Of a DNA stretch of 9,029 nt, positions 1 to 5,689 are shown in pieces (position 1 is the stretch's first letter; each line of letters starts with the position of its first letter). The stretch spans positions 1 to 9,029 of the forward strand of contig JAEURE010000086.1 in the NCBI GenBank assembly GCA_016789485.1. Direction: 5' to 3'. The stretch is from Anaerolineales bacterium (GTDB lineage Bacteria; Chloroflexota; Anaerolineae; Anaerolineales; Villigracilaceae). The notes beneath the pieces are model-generated. The model was given only the letters and a program-made list of their open reading frames with translations. It had not been told where the DNA came from and made no database searches. Position numbers and translations under genes: made by a program.

Positions 1-1381
1 CATCCAAACGCCCGAACAAAATATTTTCCCTCACACTGCCGTTGAACAGGAACGGGTCTTGCAATACCATGCCCATCTGACGGCGCAGCGAACTTTGAGT
101 CACCTCTCGCAAATCCGCACCGTCCACGCGCAAACAGCCGTCCGTTGGGTCATGGAAGCGCGTTAACAACTTGACGATGGTCGTCTTGCCTGCGCCCGTC
201 TCTCCAACCAAGGCAACCGTCTCGCCTGCCTTCACATCCAGATCGATCTGATCGAGGACAAGGGTCGGGTCATCGGAATAATGAAAGGTGACGTTATCGA
301 ATCGCACCGCGCCGAGAATGGGTTCCATTTCTTTGGCATTCGCGGCATCCTGAACATCCACGGGCGTGTTGAGCAGTTCCAGGATGCGCTCACCGCCCGC
401 CATCGTGGATTGGAGGGTATCGAAGCGGCGGCTCAAGTCACGAATGGGTTCGAAGAAGCGGTCCACATACAACACAAAAGCGATCAACACCCCCGGCGTA
501 ATGGTCTCACCCAGCACCGCCGTCCCGCCGACATACACAACCAGTGAAGTTGCAATCGCGCCGAGAATATCCACAACGGGCGTGAAAACCGAAGCAACCC
601 TGGCCGCATCGAGACTCGTCTCATAAAAATAGCGGTTGACATATTCCTTGAAGGTCTTGTAATTGCGTTCCTGACGCGAAAACGCCTGCACCACACGCAC
701 ACCATTGACGCTTTCCGCCAGCACGGAATTTGTCCATGAGACCGCCGCGCGTACTCTGCGATAATTTTTGCGTGCAATCGAACGAAAGGCTATCGTCGCC
801 AGAACCATGAGCGGCAGAACCGCAAAGGTCAACATGGAAAGCTGAAAGTTCAAGGCGATCATCGCGATCAACGTGCCGACGATCCCAAGCAAATTGCGGA
901 CAATCGCCAGCACCGCCCAGGTGATGAATTCACGCAATGTCCCCACATCGTTGATAACGCGCGTGATGACACGTCCCACGCTGTAGCGGTTGTAAAAGCT
1001 CAGCGACAGTTTTTGCAGATGTGCGAACATCGCCATGCGCACATCATACAAGACATGCTGCCCCACTCGGGACATGATCCGTACGCGCAGGTAGTTCAAC
1101 CCCAGCTGCACAAGGGATACAGCGAGAAAGATCAAGACGGTTTGCCGCAGGGAAACAATGTCATTTGCTGCAATGCCATCGTCAATTGCCAGCTTCACAA
1201 AATATGGTCCAGACACAGAAGCCGCTGTGACAAGGACCATAAAGAACAAAGCCAGCAGCATCTGCCCCGTGTATGGCTTCACGAAGCGCAAAAGTCCGCG
1301 CGTCACTTTGGGGTCGTACATCTTGTCGAGGATTTCCTCAGATTGAGTGATGAAAGTTGGGGGGATGATTTTGGTTGCCAT
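1..1381 (-). CDS. ABC exporter half-transporter, second subunit (partial, C-terminus beyond window)
   Basis: Type IV (ABCB-like) exporter half-transporter: N-terminal six-helix membrane domain followed by an ATPase domain, expected to work in the cytoplasmic membrane. I translated 460 codons from ATG at 1381, beginning MATKIIPPTFITQSEE. Hydrophobic helices fill about residues 38-340. The ATPase domain shows Walker A GETGAGKT at residues 393-400 (K399) and a Q-loop 'MVLQDPFLFNGS' with Q441. The frame is open at base 1, so the signature motif, Walker B and H-loop lie outside the window. Its start sits one base after the stop of the upstream ABC gene (TAA-C-ATG), which implies cotranscription and translational coupling; no strong Shine-Dalgarno is visible. 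Together the two resemble heterodimeric exporters such as BmrC/BmrD or TM287/TM288. The family is certain; the substrate (drug, lipid or peptide) cannot be read from sequence. Confidence 0.93.
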   Translation of the reverse strand, partial: MATKIIPPTFITQSEEILDKMYDPKVTRGLLRFVKPYTGQMLLALFFMVLVTAASVSGPYFVKLAIDDGIAANDIVSLRQTVLIFLAVSLVQLGLNYLRVRIMSRVGQHVLYDVRMAMFAHLQKLSLSFYNRYSVGRVITRVINDVGTLREFITWAVLAIVRNLLGIVGTLIAMIALNFQLSMLTFAVLPLMVLATIAFRSIARKNYRRVRAAVSWTNSVLAESVNGVRVVQAFSRQERNYKTFKEYVNRYFYETSLDAARVASVFTPVVDILGAIATSLVVYVGGTAVLGETITPGVLIAFVLYVDRFFEPIRDLSRRFDTLQSTMAGGERILELLNTPVDVQDAANAKEMEPILGAVRFDNVTFHYSDDPTLVLDQIDLDVKAGETVALVGETGAGKTTIVKLLTRFHDPTDGCLRVDGADLREVTQSSLRRQMGMVLQDPFLFNGSVRENILFGRLD

Positions 1382-1382
1382 G

Positions 1383-3212
1383 TTAGTTATCCGACTTTCT
1401 TTGCATCAACGTGTTCTCATGCTTTCCGCTTTCAGGCTTGGTGCCAATGATCTCTTCCACCATTTCCATCTCATCTGAAAACTTTGCCTGCCCCACCAAT
1501 TGCAGGTCGTGGATCTCCTTGTACAAGCCGCCTTCTTTCAACAATTCAGCATGCGTACCGCGTTGAACGATGCGACCTTTATCCATGACGACGATCAAGT
1601 CCGCGCGCCGCACAGTGGAAAGGCGATGCGCGATCACAAAGGTGGTTCTGCCTTCCATCAATTTATCCAGCGCGGCTTGAATAAGTTTTTCAGTCTGCGT
1701 ATCCACACTTGAAAGAGAATCATCCAGGATCAAGATACGCGGATTCATCAACAACGCCCGCGCAATCGCCACCCGCTGGCGTTGTCCGCCCGAAAGCGTC
1801 ACACCGCGTTCACCAACCACGGTCTCATATCCGTTGGGAAATCCCTCAATAAATTCATGTGCTTGCGCTGCCTGCGCCGCCGCCACAACTTCATCCATCG
1901 ACGCATCGGGTCTGCCATAGGCAATGTTATTTTTTATCGAATCCGAAAACAGCAGGGAGGTTTGCAGCACAATGCCGATCTGATTTCGCAGCATCGCCAG
2001 ATCAATCTCACGGATGTCATGTCCATCTGCGAAGACAGTCCCTTCACTGACATCATAAAAGCGCGGGATAAGATTCACAAAGGATGTTTTTCCTGAGCCT
2101 GTTGGGCCAATCAACGCGACCAAACGGTTCGGCTCGACCTTCAAGTTGATCCCGTCCAATGAAGCATTTTTTTCGTTTTGATATTTCAGCCCCACCCCGC
2201 GGAACTCGATCTCGCCGCGCAGATTTTCCAGCTTGATCGCACCCGCCTTGGATCGAATTGCAGGGGCAACGTCCAGCACTTCCAGAACACGCTGTGCACC
2301 TGCGGCTGCTTCACCACCCGCATTGACGAGTCCCGTCAAAGCCTGCGCGGGTTCCGCCATCATCAAGATGTAGGCGTTGAAAGCCACGATCGCGCCAATG
2401 GTAAGCGTCCCATCCATGACCATTTGCCCGCCGAACCAGAGAATCAACATGGTGCTGATGAGAGTTAACCAGTTGGTGGTCGGCATGATCTTTGCCCACT
2501 CGTCGATCACTTTCACCCAGGTTGTAAAAACGGCCTTGTTGGCTTTTTCAAAGCGTACCGTTTCGTACTCTTCACGCGCGAACGCCCGCACCACCTGCAC
2601 GCCCGTCACGTTCTCCTGCAAACGGTTGGAGACTTCCCCAACAGCAGAATCCACGGCGAAGAATAATTTACCGATCTTTGTCCCAAAACTGGAGGTCATC
2701 AAGATCAATGGGATGATGGGCAGCAGGGAAATGATCGCCAATTTCGGGTTGACAGAGAACATCACAAACAATATGCCGAAAGATAGAAATACGAAGCGCA
2801 CCAATTCCGCAATGGATGAGCCCGCAAAGCGTTCAATGGAACGCACGTCCTCGATACAACGCGAGATCAACTGTCCACTTTGGGCGTGGTCGTGATAAGA
2901 AAACGGCAGGTATTGGATGTGGTCATATAAACGGTTACGCAGGTCATAGCCAACGTTGACCGCGATCCATTCGGAAATGTATCGGTGAGTCAGATTCAAT
3001 AGCGCGGAACCAAGCCCCAGCGCAAACAAAAGAAGCGCGGAACGGATCAGATTATTCGTCTCGCCACCGACCAGTCCGTCATCGATCACGGATTGGATAA
3101 TGCGCGGCACGAGCAGGTTGAGTCCAGTTAACGTCAACAGAATGGCAAGTGAAGCGGTCACCTGCCAGCGATAAGGTTTTAGAAAAGTGGAAATTCGAAG
3201 TAGGTTTTTCAT
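1383..3212 (-). CDS. ABC exporter half-transporter, first subunit, with degenerate catalytic residue
   Basis: Full-length 609-residue half-transporter, the usual size. The membrane domain spans about residues 15-290, with helices near 18-40, 57-75, 135-155, 158-177, 248-265 and 270-290. ATPase motifs: Walker A GPTGSGKT at 369-376, Q-loop Q417, 'GERG' just ahead of signature LSGGQ at 473-477, Walker B ILILDD ending at D497-D498, D-loop SSVD and H-loop H529. The residue after the Walker B aspartate is Asp498 instead of the catalytic Glu. This is known from the degenerate-site subunit of heterodimeric exporters (BmrC, TM287), which supports pairing with the gene directly downstream. The C-terminal tail after about residue 570 is polar and charged. 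The ATG at 3212 has no purine-rich ribosome site; a TATCCT box at 3226-3231 would give a very short leader. Possible roles are multidrug or lipid export; substrate unknown. Confidence 0.95.
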   Translation of the reverse strand: MKNLLRISTFLKPYRWQVTASLAILLTLTGLNLLVPRIIQSVIDDGLVGGETNNLIRSALLLFALGLGSALLNLTHRYISEWIAVNVGYDLRNRLYDHIQYLPFSYHDHAQSGQLISRCIEDVRSIERFAGSSIAELVRFVFLSFGILFVMFSVNPKLAIISLLPIIPLILMTSSFGTKIGKLFFAVDSAVGEVSNRLQENVTGVQVVRAFAREEYETVRFEKANKAVFTTWVKVIDEWAKIMPTTNWLTLISTMLILWFGGQMVMDGTLTIGAIVAFNAYILMMAEPAQALTGLVNAGGEAAAGAQRVLEVLDVAPAIRSKAGAIKLENLRGEIEFRGVGLKYQNEKNASLDGINLKVEPNRLVALIGPTGSGKTSFVNLIPRFYDVSEGTVFADGHDIREIDLAMLRNQIGIVLQTSLLFSDSIKNNIAYGRPDASMDEVVAAAQAAQAHEFIEGFPNGYETVVGERGVTLSGGQRQRVAIARALLMNPRILILDDSLSSVDTQTEKLIQAALDKLMEGRTTFVIAHRLSTVRRADLIVVMDKGRIVQRGTHAELLKEGGLYKEIHDLQLVGQAKFSDEMEMVEEIIGTKPESGKHENTLMQRKSDN

Positions 3213-3225
3213 AAACGGGAAATTC

Positions 3226-3231
3226 AGGATA
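3226..3231 (-). promoter_or_regulatory. Possible -10 box for the ABC operon
   Basis: On the minus strand the bases read TATCCT (4 of 6 to TATAAT), 14 bases before the ATG at 3212. No convincing -35 lies 16-18 bases upstream. If real, transcription would start about six to eight bases before the ATG, which would fit the absence of a Shine-Dalgarno there. Weak evidence. Confidence 0.22.
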
Positions 3232-3279
3232 CCACAAAAAAAGAGGCGAAAATACGACCCTATCCGTCTTCTTTTCAGT

Positions 3280-3317
3280 GCAGAAAATCAAATCGGGCTG
3301 ATGCATGTCAGCCCGAT
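3280..3317 (-). terminator. Intrinsic terminator after the FNT-RAM operon
   Basis: Perfect 10-bp stem, ATCGGGCTGA at 3292-3301 pairing with TCAGCCCGAT at 3308-3317, around a six-base loop. Read on the minus strand it begins 21 bases after the stop of the 76-residue gene and is followed by a modestly T-rich tail (TTGATTTTC). The other side (plus-strand reading) has no T tract, so termination of minus-strand transcripts is favoured. It also separates this operon from the ABC operon downstream. Confidence 0.65.
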
Positions 3318-3338
3318 CAATGAAGTGTACGAAAGGAT

Positions 3339-3569
3339 TTATACGTCTACGGCGAGGCAGGTAAGCGTTTGCTCCACGCCGGGGATGGGCTGGATCTCGA
3401 GCGCCGTGATCGCGCCGAGCTTTGCAATATCAGCTGCCTCCACCACTGCGACCCCGTCATAGGGGCCGAAGGTCATGTGAGCCTCAACAACACCTTTTAT
3501 TTTACGAAGGTGGCTTATCACATCCTTTACATCACCGGCGCGAATCTTGATCATGATATACGCTTTCAT
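3339..3569 (-). CDS. Stand-alone Lrp/AsnC ligand-binding (RAM) domain protein
   Basis: 76 residues, starting MKAYIMIKIRAG, with the beta-alpha-beta-beta-alpha-beta pattern of the Lrp/AsnC effector domain (RAM, AsnC_trans_reg family). Visible hallmarks are the 'FGPYDGVAVVEA' turn and strand at about residues 34-45 and the C-terminal 'IPGVEQTLTCLAV' at about 62-74. The helix-turn-helix DNA-binding half of Lrp is absent, and the protein is too short to hold one. Family members assemble into dimers and larger rings and bind amino acids or other small ligands; stand-alone versions occur in bacteria and archaea, mostly without known targets. The ATG at 3569 is supported by AGGAG (complement of 3575-3579) five bases upstream. 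It starts 14 bases after the stop of the FNT channel gene, so it is almost certainly cotranscribed with it. A ligand-sensing or modulating role for the channel is my inference, not known. Confidence 0.88.
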   Translation of the reverse strand: MKAYIMIKIRAGDVKDVISHLRKIKGVVEAHMTFGPYDGVAVVEAADIAKLGAITALEIQPIPGVEQTLTCLAVDV

Positions 3570-3583
3570 GTCTTCTCCTTTTA

Positions 3584-4471
3584 TTAATCTTTTTTATTTC
3601 GAAGGAACACAACCCAATAGATGGCAGCCACAAGAACGGCTCCGCCGATAATATTGCCAATGGTAACAGGAATCAGGTTGTTTATGAAAAAAGCTTTCCA
3701 GGTGAGCACTTCGAGGCGCGGAACCTTCTCTGCAACCTTTGCCACATAGGCAGGATCAAAGTCCTTCACGAACAGGGCATACGCGATGAAGTACATATTG
3801 GCAATGCTGTGCTCAAAGCCTGCCGCCACAAACGCAGTGATCGGGAAGATGATGGCGGCGATCTTATCAAGAGTGGTGCGCGCGCTGTACGTCATCCAGA
3901 CCGCGAGGCAGACCAAAGCATTACACAAGACTCCCAGCGCAATCGCTTGCGCAAACCCAAAGTCGCACTTCGCAACTGCAATCCTTAAGGCTGTAATGCC
4001 GACCGCATCCGCGCCGAAAGTATGTTGCCTGGTGAAAAACATCATGGCCGCTGTGGCGATGGAACCAATGAAGTTCCCAAAATATACAATTGCCCAATTT
4101 CGCATGAGCGCACGCCCGGTAACTTTTCCACTCGCCCATGCCATGACGATCATATTGTTGCCCGTGAACAATTCCGCGCCGCCCACAACCACCAAAATGA
4201 GGCCCAGACAAAAAACAAGCCCTGTCAGCAAACGAGTCATGCCATACGGCAAGCCTGTGGAAAAGGCCACTGACCCGTCTGCCGCTGTGACGGACATGCC
4301 GCCTGCTGCCACGGTTGTGGCAAATATCGCCCCTAACGAAATGAATGCACCTGCAAGGATGGAGAGCATCAGCATGGTGAAAGTTGGCATCTCTGCCTTT
4401 CGAACCCCCAGGTATTCAGCGCGGGTTGCCATCTCTGCGGGCAACAACGAATCAATTCGTATTTCGCTCAT
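3584..4471 (-). CDS. Formate/nitrite transporter (FNT) family channel
   Basis: Membrane channel for small monovalent anions (formate, nitrite, hydrosulfide or lactate in different FNT subfamilies); the family forms pentamers in the cytoplasmic membrane. Both family signatures are present: GGAELFTGNN at about residues 97-106 (omega-loop segment, E100-L101-F102-T103) and GFEHSIANM at about 218-226, with the central pore histidine H221 intact. Six hydrophobic helices can be traced. Length is 295 residues from ATG 4471, near the usual 260-300. The frame also allows a TTG start at 4483 (four residues longer). I prefer the ATG because GGAG (complement of 4478-4481) lies six bases before it and the TTG would overlap that site. 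A 14-base gap leads to a stand-alone RAM domain gene. I cannot assign formate versus nitrite from sequence. The MTHFR-like gene nearby makes formate attractive, but this is inference. Confidence 0.93.
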   Translation of the reverse strand: MSEIRIDSLLPAEMATRAEYLGVRKAEMPTFTMLMLSILAGAFISLGAIFATTVAAGGMSVTAADGSVAFSTGLPYGMTRLLTGLVFCLGLILVVVGGAELFTGNNMIVMAWASGKVTGRALMRNWAIVYFGNFIGSIATAAMMFFTRQHTFGADAVGITALRIAVAKCDFGFAQAIALGVLCNALVCLAVWMTYSARTTLDKIAAIIFPITAFVAAGFEHSIANMYFIAYALFVKDFDPAYVAKVAEKVPRLEVLTWKAFFINNLIPVTIGNIIGGAVLVAAIYWVVFLRNKKD

Positions 4472-4477
4472 AGGCTG

Positions 4478-4481
4478 CTCC
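4478..4481 (-). promoter_or_regulatory. Ribosome binding site that decides the FNT start
   Basis: Minus-strand GGAG six bases before the ATG at 4471. It overlaps the alternative in-frame TTG at 4483 and so argues for the shorter protein starting MSEIRIDSLLP. Confidence 0.7.
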
Positions 4482-4514
4482 AATTCACGTATTTGCGTTC
4501 CATTCCATAAAGCT

Positions 4515-4523
4515 AGTGTATCA
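4515..4523 (-). promoter_or_regulatory. Possible extended -10 promoter for the FNT-RAM operon
   Basis: The minus strand reads TG-A-TACACT, an extended -10 arrangement (4 of 6 to TATAAT plus upstream TG). It would place transcription start near 4508, giving a leader of about 37 bases with the GGAG site. No good -35 is seen at normal spacing. I looked for an FNR-type TTGAT-N4-ATCAA box and found none. Confidence 0.3.
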
Positions 4524-4533
4524 AATGGAAACT

Positions 4534-4551
4534 AAAGCAAAAATATGCTTT
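4534..4551. other. Small AT-rich inverted repeat between CAP gene and FNT gene
   Basis: AAAGCA at 4534-4539 and TGCTTT at 4546-4551 form a 6-bp stem with a six-base loop, about 20 bases after the stop of the CAP gene (minus strand). It could be a weak terminator or an operator for the FNT promoter. The stem has only two GC pairs and no clear T tract follows, so function is uncertain. Confidence 0.25.
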
Positions 4552-4571
4552 GTAACCAAAAGCAGGTGATG

Positions 4572-5579
4572 TTAATCCACCACCGTTTTAGATCTCTTTC
4601 TTCCAAGCCAGGCACCGACACCAGCCGCAAGCAACGCCCCTAAAACGATGATTCCCACCACCAGCCCGCTGCTCTGACGGGATACGGGCGCCGTCGGTAC
4701 GGGAGTTGGTGTGGAAGTTGCAGTGGATGTTACCGGGAGCGTTGCAGTGGACGTCGGGATTCCCAGCGTCGCTGTAACTTCGATGGTTGGGGTGGCGGTA
4801 TCAGGGATGGGCCGAAAAACCAAGAGAGTCTGGCCTTCAAAGATTTCATCCGATGCAAGCCCATTCAACACCTTTAACTGCTCAACCGTTGTGCCGTAAG
4901 CCAGCGCAATACTCCAAAGAGCTTCGCTCTTTTTTACAACGTGAAATATTTCCCCATTCTCCAGCGGCGTGCTCAGGAAGACGACAATTTCAGGCGTTGC
5001 TCTTGCCCCAGCCGTAGAGATCACAAATACGGACAATGGCAGTGTGGCAGTAGCGGTTGGAACAAGGGCGTTTCCCTCGGAGCCTACAACCAGAACATAA
5101 TATGTCACGCCATTAGCAATGGCTTCCCCCACGCCAACATCCTGATATTCAGCGGAGAGCATCGCCGCCAGGTTGACCGTATCGCCCTGCCAGAAAGTGA
5201 CCACACCTGCAGGGGTCAAATTCGAACCTGAATGAATATTCTCGGCAAAGGAGCCGCCCGTTGAAAGGTCTCCGGCGACAGAATAGCCGGCGGCAATTGC
5301 GCGTTGATAAGGCCTGCTCCCGTCTGCGCCGAAGTGCGTCACAATGCCTTTTAAAGCCAGGTAATCTGCATGGCTTTGAGCGACGCCCATCAAAATGGAA
5401 TTTGTTTTGTACGGCAAAAGTCCATTGGAGGAACGTAAGGCATTCACTTCATTGATCAGTTCCTGCGCAGAGGGATCGGGAGAAAAAAGCCCAGGCTGGG
5501 CAATCACCTGCTCGGACGGAAACAGGCCAACGATTAAAGAAAGAAGCGGGATCAACATCCAATAAGCAAATCGTTTCAT
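4572..5579 (-). CDS. Secreted CAP-domain and LysM protein with C-terminal membrane anchor
   Basis: 335 residues. A signal peptide covers about 1-27 (basic MKR, hydrophobic core, likely cleavage after VIA). A CAP/SCP (YkwD-like) domain spans about 36-170: H82 in 'VTHFG', 'FAENIHSG' with E113, 'FWQGD' near 129-133 and 'YQDVGVG' at 145-151. A LysM peptidoglycan-binding repeat lies at about 209-254 ('HVVKKSEALWSIA', 'YGTTVEQLKVLNG', 'EGQTLLV'). A Thr/Pro/Ala-rich linker follows (about 258-300), then one membrane helix (about 305-324) and a basic tail GRKRSK, so the protein is probably held on the outer face of the membrane and bound to the wall. The second cavity histidine of CAP domains (normally six residues after the conserved Trp) is Asn136, so activity may be altered. 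The ATG at 5579 follows a TATAAT box by nine bases, implying a nearly leaderless mRNA. The exact function of bacterial CAP proteins is mostly unknown. Confidence 0.9.
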   Translation of the reverse strand: MKRFAYWMLIPLLSLIVGLFPSEQVIAQPGLFSPDPSAQELINEVNALRSSNGLLPYKTNSILMGVAQSHADYLALKGIVTHFGADGSRPYQRAIAAGYSVAGDLSTGGSFAENIHSGSNLTPAGVVTFWQGDTVNLAAMLSAEYQDVGVGEAIANGVTYYVLVVGSEGNALVPTATATLPLSVFVISTAGARATPEIVVFLSTPLENGEIFHVVKKSEALWSIALAYGTTVEQLKVLNGLASDEIFEGQTLLVFRPIPDTATPTIEVTATLGIPTSTATLPVTSTATSTPTPVPTAPVSRQSSGLVVGIIVLGALLAAGVGAWLGRKRSKTVVD

Positions 5580-5588
5580 GGTCGCAAA

Positions 5589-5594
5589 ATTATA
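5589..5594 (-). promoter_or_regulatory. -10 box for the CAP-LysM gene, near-leaderless transcript
   Basis: The minus strand reads exact TATAAT ending ten bases before the A of the ATG at 5579. Normal -10 to start spacing puts the first transcribed base near 5582, leaving about three leader bases and no Shine-Dalgarno. The best -35 match upstream is poor (TTCATA at 19-base spacing). Confidence 0.5.
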
Positions 5595-5652
5595 CCCTTC
5601 GGTTCGAGCAGCTTATGAACTGACCTTCTCAAAAAAATCGAGTCTGGGTAAA

Positions 5653-5671
5653 ATTATATATAATATATAAT
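5653..5671 (+). promoter_or_regulatory. AT palindrome with two overlapping TATAAT boxes before the MTHFR gene
   Basis: The stretch is a perfect inverted repeat with nine-base arms (ATTATATAT and ATATATAAT) around a single A. It contains plus-strand TATAAT at 5659-5664 and 5666-5671. The ribosome site AGGAGA follows at 5675-5680. Transcription from the first box would start near 5671. No good -35 is seen. The symmetry suggests either a duplicated -10 region or a regulator site covering it. Confidence 0.45.
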
Positions 5672-5689
5672 CCTAGGAGATAGTCACCC

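Noticed and set aside
1013..1450. Plus-strand frame of 145 codons across the junction of the two ABC genes
   Set aside because: Composition rich in His, Gln and Cys without a domain; it runs against two coupled ABC genes on the other strand.
2377..2895. Open plus-strand frame of 172 codons opposite the ABC membrane domain
   Set aside because: The minus-strand frame has the whole ABC exporter motif set, so this is a shadow.
3786..4535. Open plus-strand frame of 249 codons opposite the FNT channel gene
   Set aside because: It is the antisense shadow of a gene with both FNT signatures; its translation is rich in Lys, Ala and Pro, with no domain and no ribosome site.
4472..4571. FNR-type or other oxygen-responsive site upstream of the FNT gene
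   Set aside because: I searched for TTGAT-N4-ATCAA and found only an isolated TTGAT half-site.
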